Notes under the pieces: model-generated
Database searches by the model: none
Told to the model about the DNA's origin: nothing
Seen by the model: the letters and a program-made list of their open reading frames with translations, nothing else
In this document: positions 1 through 5,921 of the stretch, piece by piece
Layout: every line of letters begins with the position of its first letter
How positions within the stretch are numbered: position 1 is the stretch's first letter
Made by a program: the position numbers and the translations under genes
Assembly: GCA_023230485.1 (NCBI GenBank)
Contig: JALNXG010000095.1
Span: 1 to 10,441, forward strand
From: Melioribacteraceae bacterium
GTDB lineage: Bacteria; Bacteroidota; Ignavibacteria; Ignavibacteriales; Melioribacteraceae
Length of the DNA stretch: 10,441 nucleotides
Direction: 5' to 3'

Positions 1-38
1 AGTAGTATTAATATTATTTCAAAGAAGGGGGTTATAAC

Positions 39-290
39 ATGGGACTGTTTAAGAACATATTGCATTGGATAAAAAAATTAATTAACAAACGAGCTGATAC
101 GGATAAAAACATAAAAGTACAAGCTCCGAAAATCAAGCGTAAAAGTATTACTGAAATGGTACGCAATGAAATTAAAAGACGTTCCGGGTTATGCAGGGCG
201 AGCGGATACCACGACCACAAATTATATAAAAATCATTTTGGTACTTTTTCCCCGGTGCGATATTTTAGAGTAAATGGAAAGGAGGTGTAA
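39..290 (+). CDS. Small, strongly basic protein of unknown function
   Basis: Encodes 83 residues. ATG 39 follows an AGGGGG ribosome-binding stretch at about 25-30 with an 8-nt gap. Residues 1-18 (MGLFKNILHWIKKLINKR) form a potential cationic amphipathic helix. Residues 32-50 are rich in Lys and Arg (KIKRK, KRRSG), and the tail holds a His/Tyr-rich patch (GYHDHKLYKNHF). I see no transmembrane span and recognise no family. Its stop lies 1 nt before the next gene, so it heads the first operon. The charge suggests nucleic-acid or membrane-surface binding, but this is inference only. The true upstream context is cut off by the window edge. Confidence 0.7.
   Translation: MGLFKNILHWIKKLINKRADTDKNIKVQAPKIKRKSITEMVRNEIKRRSGLCRASGYHDHKLYKNHFGTFSPVRYFRVNGKEV
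281..285 (+). promoter_or_regulatory. Strong ribosome binding site that sets the start at 292
   Basis: AAAGGAGG ends at 285, 6 nt before ATG 292, at ideal spacing. An in-frame ATG at 274 lies upstream of this site and inside the preceding gene, so translation very probably starts at 292. Confidence 0.8.
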
Positions 291-291
291 C

Positions 292-576
292 ATGCCTATA
301 TTTGACAAAGAAATGTTTATTTATACTATGAATGATTTAGAGAATCATTATAACGGAGTAAAGAAACTAAACCCAGCTCAATTAGGAATTACAGAGAATC
401 AGATGTTAATATTTATAAAACATTTTGCCGGAGATTTAACAGAGGGTGAAAAGATTATATTAAAAAGGTGTTGTATCAAGTCTGTAAAATATCACTTAGA
501 TATTTTAGAAAGTTTGCAAAAAGTAGTTAAGGAATCAACAAATAAAATGCTATTAGACTTGGAGGTAAAGATATGA
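292..576 (+). CDS. Small helical hypothetical protein of the early operon
   Basis: Encodes 94 residues starting MPIFDKEMF. The start at 292 is preferred over in-frame ATG 274 because a full AAAGGAGG sits 6 nt upstream. The protein looks all-helical and mixed-charge, with no membrane segment and no motif I know. The stop overlaps the next start as ATGA (573-576), which implies translational coupling with the RHH-like protein. Position in an operon with DNA-binding proteins suggests an early or replication-accessory role, but the sequence itself gives no function. Confidence 0.7.
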   Translation: MPIFDKEMFIYTMNDLENHYNGVKKLNPAQLGITENQMLIFIKHFAGDLTEGEKIILKRCCIKSVKYHLDILESLQKVVKESTNKMLLDLEVKI

Positions 577-755
577 AAGTACAAAAATCTGTGATGTTAG
601 AATATGAAAGTATTCTGGCATTAGAAAAGCTTATTAAGGATATTCCTGAATTAAAAAATGTTAGTAATGTAATTCAGAAATTAGTTGACAGTTTCGTTGC
701 TGATAATCAGCAAAAAAAACCACAAATCAAAAAACAAAACAAACGGAGTAAGTAA
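573..755 (+). CDS. Ribbon-helix-helix-like small DNA-binding protein
   Basis: Encodes 60 residues. A short N-terminal beta-strand-like stretch (KVQKSVMLEY, 2-11) is followed by two predicted helices (about 12-24 and 30-44). The second begins NVSNVIQKLVDSF, which fits the S-x-V-I-x-K-L pattern of the second helix in the MetJ/Arc/CopG fold. A Lys-rich tail (48-60) would contact DNA. TTGGAGGT lies just upstream of ATG 573. The gene overlaps its upstream neighbour as ATGA and its stop shares one base with the start of the OB-fold gene at 755. RHH proteins in small phages and plasmids usually repress their own operon or bind the origin, so either is possible here. The fold assignment rests on pattern only. 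Confidence 0.6.
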   Translation: MKVQKSVMLEYESILALEKLIKDIPELKNVSNVIQKLVDSFVADNQQKKPQIKKQNKRSK

Positions 756-1117
756 TGAAAAAGGAAAAAGCTGTTGAAATAGTTGTAACCCCGGAAATGG
801 AAAAAGAACTTTCCAAAAATCTGGAAATCGGTACAACATGGAACCCGGAACCTAAAAGTAAAATTTTCGGGAAAGTAATATCGTTCAAAAACCATACTGG
901 TAAATATGGAACCAAAGTAACAAAAACCCGGTTCATTGAATTATTACAAAACGGAGGGGTTGTTACTATTGTATGGTTAAAAACCGTGTTAGAAACAAAG
1001 TTCAAAGAATTAAAGATTAAAGAGGAGGACGTAATCGGTATTGAATACGTTGGGGAAGTGAAAAAAGGTAAAGGTAAAAGTTATCATTCATATAATGTAG
1101 CTAAGTATAACAGCTAA
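755..1117 (+). CDS. OB-fold, probable single-stranded DNA-binding protein
   Basis: Encodes 120 residues. The region from about 36 to 118 has the strand pattern of phage OB-fold ssDNA-binding-like proteins. It shows an N-terminal strand (KIFGKVISF), a central turn (NGGVVTIVW), then the late signature VIGIEYVGEVKKGKGKSYHSYNV (93-115 region), with a Gly/Lys loop between two strands. The first 30 residues are a charged extension. A protein-primed polymerase leaves long displaced single strands, so an SSB in the same window makes functional sense. The stop of the RHH-like gene shares a base with this ATG (TAATG), with GGAG about 8 nt upstream. It is the last gene before the hairpin at 1140. An OB protein binding another ligand cannot be excluded. 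Confidence 0.6.
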   Translation: MKKEKAVEIVVTPEMEKELSKNLEIGTTWNPEPKSKIFGKVISFKNHTGKYGTKVTKTRFIELLQNGGVVTIVWLKTVLETKFKELKIKEEDVIGIEYVGEVKKGKGKSYHSYNVAKYNS

Positions 1118-1139
1118 ACACTCTCATAAATACAGCAAA

Positions 1140-1170
1140 GGGGATATTGACGAATATCCCCTATTTTGTT
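1140..1170 (+). terminator. Intrinsic terminator-like hairpin after the early operon
   Basis: GGGGATATT (1140-1148) pairs perfectly with AATATCCCC (1153-1161) over 9 bp with the 4-nt loop GACG, followed by TATTTTGTT. The T-tract is interrupted, so termination may be partial. It separates the first operon from the replication pair. Confidence 0.65.
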
Positions 1171-1175
1171 AAACT
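1147..1175 (+). promoter_or_regulatory. Candidate sigma70-type promoter for the replication pair
   Basis: TTGACG at 1147-1152 (5 of 6 with the -35 consensus) and TAAACT at 1170-1175 (4 of 6 with the -10) are 17 bp apart. The start point would fall near 1182, giving a leader of only about 12 nt before ATG 1194, which has no clear Shine-Dalgarno. The -35 box lies inside the terminator hairpin. Confidence 0.4.
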
Positions 1176-1193
1176 AAAATAAGAGAGTGTACA

Positions 1194-1637
1194 ATGAAAT
1201 TAGACAATGAAATTTTAATTATTCACAGTTTACGAGCTCAAAAAGAAACTAATAAATTTATTGCACAAAGGCTTGGAATATCTGAAAGCAGTGTCCGACG
1301 TATATCTTCATTCGCAGGTAAAAAATTATCGGCTAAAAATACTAAAAAAATACAAAAGAGTATTAAAGAAATAAAACAAAGTAAAAGTAAAAGCAATAAA
1401 ACACTTATTAAATATATAGACTTTACAGTCTCATATCTTCAAACCAAAAAAACCACACGTAGTTTAAGAAGCACTGTTAATAAATTGCGGAAATCAGAAA
1501 AACTTATTAAGGAAATAGTTACACAAAAAACAAAGCTTGACAAACGTAAAAAAGTTGGAGGTCAAGCGTATAAAGACGAACTTAAACATTTTTACACCTC
1601 TATTAATCGGGGTGATATACAATTAGAGGTTATTTAA
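1194..1637 (+). CDS. Basic HTH protein, candidate terminal (priming) protein
   Basis: Encodes 147 residues. Residues 21-40 (KFIAQRLGISESSVRRISSF) are a good helix-turn-helix. The rest is an extremely Lys-rich helical region (45-122) with a C-terminal tail (QAYKDELKHFYTSINRG). The stop shares a base with the polymerase ATG (TAATG, 1635-1639), so the two are translationally coupled. In phi29 and PRD1 the terminal protein gene sits immediately upstream of the protein-primed polymerase. Position, size class and charge make this the best terminal protein candidate. Tyr 74, 81, 126 and 134 or nearby Ser/Thr could carry the priming hydroxyl. It is shorter than the well-known terminal proteins (about 250 residues), and an ordinary HTH regulator remains a real alternative. 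No canonical ribosome binding site is visible. Confidence 0.5.
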   Translation: MKLDNEILIIHSLRAQKETNKFIAQRLGISESSVRRISSFAGKKLSAKNTKKIQKSIKEIKQSKSKSNKTLIKYIDFTVSYLQTKKTTRSLRSTVNKLRKSEKLIKEIVTQKTKLDKRKKVGGQAYKDELKHFYTSINRGDIQLEVI

Positions 1638-3553
1638 TGCCTATATTCAATGAGAGTGCCCGGAAACAATATCAAAAGAAATATAAAAGAAAAACAAAAC
1701 AAATAAGGTCGTACACTAATACAGCGCAGGCAAAACGACCTTTTTTGTGTTTTGACGGAGAAACGGAAAACAATATTTATACTGAATTGGGCAATTCAGT
1801 TAATTATATATACGATAAAAAAGGATTATCAACATATGATTGTTTACGATTTTTATATTTTGAAGGGAAAGGCAGCATTAAAATAATATTTGCTATTCAT
1901 TTTGACGTTCAACACTGGATAAAGGATTTATCTGATAATGATATTATAGCATTTTTAGACGGTGAAATAATTCTATACAGATGTTTTGAAATACAATATA
2001 TAACCAAAAGATTTATATCCATATCATGGAAAAATAAGAAAGTATATATTTATGATATTTCAAGTTTTTTCCAAACGTCTCTATTGAAGACAATAGAAAA
2101 TATGAAAATAGAATTAACAAAGAACGAAAAATATATATTAGAAAAAGGTAAAAAATTACGTGCTGTTAATTTTAAGGGTATGACTAAAAAGGAAATGATA
2201 AAATATAATCAAACTGAATGTATTGTAACTGAAAAAATAGCTGATAAATTAAGAAATATATTAATAGATACTAAATTAAAATACGGCGATAAAACATTTA
2301 ATTTATACCCCTCTCGATTCTATGGATGCGGAGCCGTAGCAAAGAAAATATTAAAAGTGTTAGAAATGGAAAAACACAAAGAAAGGGAGGATTTACTAAG
2401 TAACAAAATAAAAAAATTTATTTATATGAGTTATTACGGCGGACGTGCCGAATGTTTTCAAATCGGAACCTTTAATAATATATATAAATATGATATAAAT
2501 AGCGCATATCCGGACGTAATGAGAAAATTAAAATTGCCTGTTAGTTATAAAATAAAGAAGATAAATAAAACGTGTAATCAGTTTAATTTTATTGACGGAA
2601 ATATTTATAAACTTGAATATCATTTTGAAAATTTGGACACTAATTTAATCGGGATATTGCCATACCGGAGAAAAGACGGATATGTAATGTTCCCCAAAAA
2701 AGCACGTGGTTATTATTATGGAATAGAAGCAAAATATTTGAATGAAATGAAAAAATATGGTAACGGATATTTTAAGATTATTGAAGTGTTAGAAATAGTT
2801 TATTCAGATACTTCGATATTTCAAAACGGCTTTATAGAGTACATTTATAAAGAGCGCCGGGAGTTAAAGCGAAAAGGGGATATTTCAAATGTTGCATATA
2901 AATTAGCTATGAATAGTTTATATGGCAAAATGGCACAACAAACCGGTAACAGGCAGTTTACTAATATATTATTTGCTTCATATATTACAGCGTGTACACG
3001 TGCTAAGATATTAGACGCTTTATTTAGTAATAATGCAATTAAACAGGTTATTCAAATTTCAACCGACGGAATATTTATAAGGAAAAAACTTAATTTACCT
3101 ATATCAGGCGAATTGGGAGACTGGGAGGAGGATTATTATAAAAAGGCCGTTGTATTAGGTTCTGGTTTGTACGGTTTATTTGGTAAAAAAGAAACTTTTG
3201 CATTACGAGGTTTATTTGTAAGCAAAGATAATTTTGACAGCATATATAAAATTTTATCTAAAAAAGATACTGCCGAAATAAAATATAATTGTTTTATTGG
3301 ACATAGATTTGCTCTTACTAACTATAAAAAATATGGAAAGTTCCGGCTTTGTTTTGCACAGATAACAAAAACAATTTCACCGTATACATACGAAAAACGA
3401 TTATATCTACACAAGAAAAGAATAACAGATATAAGCATATCAAAATGGTATGATATTTTTAATAAGAACGAAAAAAACATTGACACTAATAAGCTTAAAA
3501 AATTTGAATTGGATTTAGAAGACGACGCAATACAAACAAACAAGGGAGGTTAA
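1637..3553 (+). CDS. Protein-primed family B DNA polymerase
   Basis: Encodes 638 residues, within the usual range for protein-primed PolB. The exonuclease domain shows Exo I at FDGE (D40, E42), Exo II at IHFDVQHW (D90) and Exo III at YNQTE (Y190, E194), where the usual Y-x3-D ends in Glu. The link motif YYGGR is at 266-270. Polymerase motif A is DINSAYP (286-292, catalytic D286). Motif B is KLAMNSLYG (422-430). Motif C is STDG (475-478), keeping catalytic D477 but with Ser for the first Asp of DTD. The roughly 130-residue span between motifs A and B leaves room for the TPR2 insertion that gives this family processivity and strand displacement. Residues 1-34 are a basic extension. No SD is obvious, so translation is probably coupled to the upstream gene. 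It should copy a linear genome from a terminal-protein primer without RNA primers. Confidence 0.92.
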   Translation: MPIFNESARKQYQKKYKRKTKQIRSYTNTAQAKRPFLCFDGETENNIYTELGNSVNYIYDKKGLSTYDCLRFLYFEGKGSIKIIFAIHFDVQHWIKDLSDNDIIAFLDGEIILYRCFEIQYITKRFISISWKNKKVYIYDISSFFQTSLLKTIENMKIELTKNEKYILEKGKKLRAVNFKGMTKKEMIKYNQTECIVTEKIADKLRNILIDTKLKYGDKTFNLYPSRFYGCGAVAKKILKVLEMEKHKEREDLLSNKIKKFIYMSYYGGRAECFQIGTFNNIYKYDINSAYPDVMRKLKLPVSYKIKKINKTCNQFNFIDGNIYKLEYHFENLDTNLIGILPYRRKDGYVMFPKKARGYYYGIEAKYLNEMKKYGNGYFKIIEVLEIVYSDTSIFQNGFIEYIYKERRELKRKGDISNVAYKLAMNSLYGKMAQQTGNRQFTNILFASYITACTRAKILDALFSNNAIKQVIQISTDGIFIRKKLNLPISGELGDWEEDYYKKAVVLGSGLYGLFGKKETFALRGLFVSKDNFDSIYKILSKKDTAEIKYNCFIGHRFALTNYKKYGKFRLCFAQITKTISPYTYEKRLYLHKKRITDISISKWYDIFNKNEKNIDTNKLKKFELDLEDDAIQTNKGG

Positions 3554-3555
3554 TA

Positions 3556-3777
3556 ATGTCACTGTATTATTTAGAACGGAATTGTAATATAAAATATGAT
3601 TATTTATTATGGAGAAATTTTCACAAAAAACCATATAAAGAGGTAATTACCGATTTGTCAAAGAAATATTTGTTGTCTGAAAAGGGGATTGAAACTGTTT
3701 TATTCCCCCGGACGCTTCCTGCTAAAGAGGGCAGGAAAAAGGGGTTAAAAAAACAGTTTGATACTAAAAGTAAATAG
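3556..3777 (+). CDS. Small HTH-like basic protein
   Basis: Encodes 73 residues. AGGGAGG lies 6-7 nt before ATG 3556, just after the polymerase stop. Residues 27-49 (YKEVITDLSKKYLLSEKGIETVLF region) look like a helix-turn-helix: a helix around EVITDLSKKY, a short turn at LLSE, then a recognition-like helix KGIETVLF. The tail (55-73) is rich in Lys/Arg and Gly. It probably binds DNA as a regulator or replication accessory. The fold is judged by pattern alone. It is co-transcribed with the polymerase as far as spacing shows. Confidence 0.6.
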   Translation: MSLYYLERNCNIKYDYLLWRNFHKKPYKEVITDLSKKYLLSEKGIETVLFPRTLPAKEGRKKGLKKQFDTKSK

Positions 3778-3808
3778 CTTATATTTAATTAAATAATGGA
3801 GGTACAAA

Positions 3809-4030
3809 ATGCAAATTACAGTATGCGAAGACATGCACCGTATTTTATCAATATCAGAATTAAAATTGACAGCCGAAAAAATACCGTATTATGAATATAA
3901 TATCGATAAAATTATGACACATGTAAAAGAGTGCGAATTTTGTAAACAGTCTTTTATTATTATATTCAAAGATTTAGAAATTCCTTTGCCAATGAAGCTA
4001 CTCATAAATAATTTATTAACTACTTTATAA
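3809..4030 (+). CDS. Small protein with an H-x3-C-x2-C zinc-binding motif
   Basis: Encodes 73 residues. GGAGG at 3798-3802 precedes ATG 3809. The sequence THVKECEFC gives H38-x3-C42-x2-C45, the zinc-coordinating pattern of ZAS-type anti-sigma domains, where a further upstream ligand (Cys6 or His10 here) completes the site. The C-terminal segment 48-73 is mildly hydrophobic (FIIIFKDLEIPLPMKLLINNLL) but not a convincing membrane span. A zinc-binding regulator, possibly one that touches host sigma factor, is an inference. It may equally be a structural zinc protein of the virus. Confidence 0.55.
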   Translation: MQITVCEDMHRILSISELKLTAEKIPYYEYNIDKIMTHVKECEFCKQSFIIIFKDLEIPLPMKLLINNLLTTL

Positions 4031-4035
4031 GGAGG
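4031..4035 (+). promoter_or_regulatory. Ribosome binding site that sets a TTG start at 4041
   Basis: GGAGG ends 5 nt before TTG 4041. The ATG at 4037 is only 1 nt away from it and opens a frame that stops after six codons, so TTG 4041 is the likely start. Confidence 0.65.
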
Positions 4036-4040
4036 TATGT

Positions 4041-4361
4041 TTGAACCAATTAACTAATTTAACTTTTGAGGAATTACCGTTATTCTTACAAAATTTATTA
4101 TATGATAAAAGATATAATGATTTTTATGTAGGATTAACAGAAACAAAAGAAACGGGGTATATCCTTATTGGATATTTAGGAAAGCTTGTATATTATATGA
4201 AAGATACTGGTAATAATGTTCCTACTGAAAATATAATAAATGAAGCTGTTAATGTTGGTACTGCCATAGTTGAAACGGCGGTATCAAAGAAACCGTTTTT
4301 AATATCTATTTTGCCGCAATTATTGTTATCAATTAAAAATTTGTTTGGAGGTAAAAAATGA
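4041..4361 (+). CDS. Hypothetical protein with a hydrophobic C-terminal segment, TTG start
   Basis: Encodes 106 residues, starting at TTG with GGAGG 5 nt upstream. The first half is mixed (NLTFEELPLFLQNLL, then Tyr-rich segments). Residues 86-98 (FLISILPQLLLSI) are hydrophobic and followed by NLFGGKK, which suggests membrane association through a short amphipathic or re-entrant helix. I recognise no family. Its stop overlaps the next start as ATGA (4358-4361). The position between the replication genes and the packaging ATPase fits a minor membrane or assembly role. Confidence 0.6.
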   Translation: MNQLTNLTFEELPLFLQNLLYDKRYNDFYVGLTETKETGYILIGYLGKLVYYMKDTGNNVPTENIINEAVNVGTAIVETAVSKKPFLISILPQLLLSIKNLFGGKK

Positions 4362-4594
4362 GTCAAGTTACACAAACCAAAAAATCATTAATGGTTATGT
4401 GTGATTGCGGAGCGATACACACTATAACAAATGATGAAGATAACGGTTTACAAATATCTTCATATTTCAAAAAACAACCGATAACACCGGAACCAAAACC
4501 AATTAAGGAGGAAAAAGAAAATGGGACGCCCAAAAAAAAATCAGCAGGATTCTACGAAAGCCTTTTCGGAGCCGAAAACAGCACAGACGATTAA
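4358..4594 (+). CDS. Small hypothetical protein with a CxC motif
   Basis: Encodes 78 residues. It opens with a short beta-like segment, KKSLMVMCDCGAIHTI (8-23), with C15-x-C17 and H21, a half zinc-ribbon pattern. The rest is a Pro/Lys/Glu-rich, probably disordered linker ending in the acidic SLFGAENSTDD. GGAGG at about 4346-4350 supports ATG 4358. Its last 74 nt overlap the next gene in another reading frame, an unusually long overlap for this window. The function is unknown. Confidence 0.55.
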   Translation: MSQVTQTKKSLMVMCDCGAIHTITNDEDNGLQISSYFKKQPITPEPKPIKEEKENGTPKKKSAGFYESLFGAENSTDD

Positions 4595-5015
4595 ACTTGA
4601 TACTGATACGGACAAAATACCTAAATTAGACGACCTGAAAACTGAATATCAGGAAACGGCGGAAACAAAAACCCGGAAACCCCGCACGTCAAAAAAGGAA
4701 TTATTAGAAGCTGAAAAAAAACAAGCTGAATTTTCTGCTTCAATAACCGGAATAGGTTCAATGCTTATGGATATAATTGTCGAAAGGATGCCGATAAATA
4801 AACCGTTATCAGATATGGAAAAAAGTCAAATTAATTTATCCTTTGATAATTTGGCTAATAAATACGCTCCGATGTTAGGACGATTCCAAGAGGAAACGGC
4901 GTTCCTCATGGTAATGGTTGCGGTCGTTATGCCTCGTATGGATTTATTTAAGAAAAAGGAAAAAAAGAAACCTGAAATTGAACCCTTACCGGAAACAAAA
5001 TTTCCTGTGGAATAA
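4521..5015 (+). CDS. GRPKK-headed protein with a hydrophobic segment, next to the packaging ATPase
   Basis: Encodes 164 residues. A full AGGAGG at about 4507-4512 lies upstream of ATG 4521, so the start is well supported even though it lies inside the preceding gene. Residues 1-6 (MGRPKK) resemble an AT-hook core. Residues 7-70 are charged and probably disordered, with Lys/Arg clusters (TRKPRTSKK). Residues 74-90 (SITGIGSMLMDIIVERM) and 126-140 (AFLMVMVAVVMPRM) are hydrophobic, the second a possible membrane span, followed by FKKKEKKK. It ends 3 nt before the ATPase gene. A DNA- and membrane-touching protein beside the ATPase could belong to the packaging vertex, as the small membrane proteins P20/P22 do in PRD1. 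This is inference from position and layout. Confidence 0.6.
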   Translation: MGRPKKNQQDSTKAFSEPKTAQTIKLDTDTDKIPKLDDLKTEYQETAETKTRKPRTSKKELLEAEKKQAEFSASITGIGSMLMDIIVERMPINKPLSDMEKSQINLSFDNLANKYAPMLGRFQEETAFLMVMVAVVMPRMDLFKKKEKKKPEIEPLPETKFPVE

Positions 5016-5018
5016 ATT

Positions 5019-5567
5019 ATGCGTGAAATAACTATTATATATGGTAAAACTGGTACGGGTAAAAGCCATTTAGCTAAGGAATTAATTTATAATTATAACC
5101 GGGTTGTAATTATCGACCCTAAAGCGGAATATATGGACGGACTTGTTTTTAATAATTTTATTGATTTAGTTGATTATTATAAAGACAATGAACCGGACGA
5201 ATTTATTTTTATATGCCGATTTGAAAGCGATTTAGAACATGAATATATATTTAAGTTTTGTCAAATAATTGAAGATGTTCTTTTAGTTGTGGAAGAAGCT
5301 GAAATATATATATCCCCCTATGCTAAGAGCTCCGCATTTTTGGATTTATGCAGGTACGGGCGGCATCATAATGTATCTATTTTAGGTATAGCCCGGCGTG
5401 TTTCTGAATTATCTATTAATTTCCGGGCGCTTGTTACCCGGTTAATTTCATTTAAGCAAACGGAACCAGTCGATATTAAAATATCAGAAACATTAGGTTT
5501 TCACGGACTTGACCAGTTACAACAATTCCCGGACGGACATACTGAATATCAGGAAATTTTTCCCTAA
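5019..5567 (+). CDS. FtsK/HerA-superfamily genome-packaging ATPase
   Basis: Encodes 182 residues, a minimal single-domain ATPase. Walker A is GKTGTGKS (9-16). Walker B is the hydrophobic strand VLLVVEE (87-93), with Glu-Glu where many relatives have Asp-Glu. A strand of the core reads RVVIIDPKAEY (28-38). The region RYGRHHNVSILGIARR (112-127) carries conserved-looking Arg residues and a sensor-like strand, and SINFRALVTR (132-141) resembles the arginine-finger end of the fold. The P9/A32-type packaging ATPases of membrane-containing double-jelly-roll viruses have this size and architecture. There is no transmembrane span, which argues against a filamentous-phage Zot protein. Translation is probably coupled to the gene ending 3 nt upstream, as no SD is evident. 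A strong terminator follows. Confidence 0.82.
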   Translation: MREITIIYGKTGTGKSHLAKELIYNYNRVVIIDPKAEYMDGLVFNNFIDLVDYYKDNEPDEFIFICRFESDLEHEYIFKFCQIIEDVLLVVEEAEIYISPYAKSSAFLDLCRYGRHHNVSILGIARRVSELSINFRALVTRLISFKQTEPVDIKISETLGFHGLDQLQQFPDGHTEYQEIFP

Positions 5568-5593
5568 CTCCGTTTGTTTATCCTACTTAGTTC

Positions 5594-5627
5594 CCCCCTG
5601 TAAGCTGTTTTTACAGGGGGTTTTTTT
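5594..5627 (+). terminator. Strong intrinsic terminator after the packaging ATPase
   Basis: CCCCCTGTAA (5594-5603) pairs perfectly with TTACAGGGGG (5611-5620) over 10 bp, with a 7-nt loop, followed at once by seven T (5621-5627). It divides the replication/packaging half from the virion operon. Confidence 0.92.
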
Positions 5628-5697
5628 ATGTATTTATTATAAAAATTTGTTATATATAAATGTTCTTTGATTCAATAAAATAAAAATGGAGGTCAAA
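5628..5697 (+). promoter_or_regulatory. AT-rich leader, probable promoter region of the virion operon
   Basis: This 70-nt stretch lies between the terminator and the first virion gene and is almost pure A/T. TTGTTA at 5648-5653 and TTCAAT at 5671-5676 are 17 bp apart, each matching 4 of 6 consensus positions, and TATATATAAA at 5651-5660 is an alternative -10 region. A promoter is expected here because transcription is terminated just upstream, but the exact boxes are uncertain. GGAGG at 5688-5692 serves the next gene. Confidence 0.4.
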
Positions 5698-5784
5698 ATG
5701 TCAAAAGAACATATCACTACTTTTATTGTTGTAATTGCAGCTATAATAGCTTACACCTTTTTATCCAAATCAATTCTTAAATAA
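5698..5784 (+). CDS. 28-residue single-span membrane peptide
   Basis: ATG 5698 follows GGAGG (5688-5692) by 5 nt and the frame runs 28 codons to TAA 5784. The protein is MSKEHITTF, then a hydrophobic span at about 7-22 (VVIAAIIAYTF core), then LSKSILK. The MxKEH opening matches the next gene (MKKEH) and the gene at 8053 (MKKEY), which suggests a family of tiny virion membrane proteins. Location directly upstream of the capsid gene fits a component of the internal membrane. Its size makes prediction by standard tools unlikely, but the SD, span and neighbours support it. Confidence 0.65.
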   Translation: MSKEHITTFIVVIAAIIAYTFLSKSILK

Positions 5785-5799
5785 CGGGAGAAAACCACA

Positions 5800-5910
5800 A
5801 TGAAAAAAGAACATTTAATCTTAGGCGCCATAATTATTGTTGCCTTATTTGTTTATAACAGATTCCTTTCACCTATGCTGTCTAAAATGACAGCCAAAAC
5901 AACAGTTTAA
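5800..5910 (+). CDS. 36-residue single-span membrane peptide
   Basis: ATG 5800 is preceded by GGGAG (5785-5789) with a 10-nt gap, and the frame ends at TAA 5910, 11 nt before the capsid start. MKKEHLILG leads into a span at about 6-19 (LILGAIIIVALFVY) and a basic C-terminal tail (NRFLSPMLSKMTAKTTV). It resembles the preceding 28-residue peptide in its opening and layout. It is probably an internal-membrane or vertex-associated virion protein. Confidence 0.65.
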   Translation: MKKEHLILGAIIIVALFVYNRFLSPMLSKMTAKTTV

Positions 5911-5921
5911 CGGAGGAAAAA

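Larger units (their letters stand above)
1118..1190. promoter_or_regulatory. Structured intergenic junction bounded by an 8-bp inverted repeat
   Basis: ACACTCTC at 1118-1125 is the exact reverse complement of GAGAGTGT at 1183-1190. The two arms enclose the terminator hairpin at 1140-1161 and a promoter-like pair. The left arm starts directly after the stop of the OB-fold gene and the right arm ends 3 nt before ATG 1194, so the arms fill the gap exactly. In RNA or extruded DNA this would give an outer stem with a hairpin inside. It could be an operator, a cruciform site or a leader structure. The role is inferred, but the pairing is read directly. Confidence 0.6.

Noticed and set aside
274..291. 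Earlier start for the second gene
   Set aside because: ATG 274 lies upstream of the strong AAAGGAGG, inside the previous gene. The start at 292 is at ideal spacing.
707..1005. Reverse-strand open frames opposite the RHH/OB-fold genes
   Set aside because: They are antisense to well-supported genes, give Phe/Ser/Cys-rich products typical of shadow frames, and lack ribosome binding sites.
1118..1193. A tRNA or tRNA-like gene in the structured junction
   Set aside because: The outer 8-bp stem is followed by only one inner hairpin. There are no D, anticodon or T arms and no conserved TTC element.
292..1650. Shared start ATGCCTATATT (MPIF) of the second gene and the polymerase as a repeat
   Set aside because: The 11-nt identity is confined to the first codons and the proteins diverge at once. 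Chance or a common start context is enough to explain it.
3322..3543. Reverse-strand open frame inside the polymerase gene
   Set aside because: It is antisense to the polymerase and low in complexity (Ser/Phe/Leu), with no start signal.
3716..3737. 7-bp hairpin TTCCTGC / GCAGGAA near the end of the HTH-like gene
   Set aside because: It lies within coding sequence and no T-run follows on either strand, so it is not a terminator. No other role is supported.
5019..5567. Filamentous-phage Zot/pI assembly protein
   Set aside because: The protein lacks the transmembrane and periplasmic part of Zot, and the neighbours (PolB, SLT, jelly-roll-like capsid) do not fit an inovirus.
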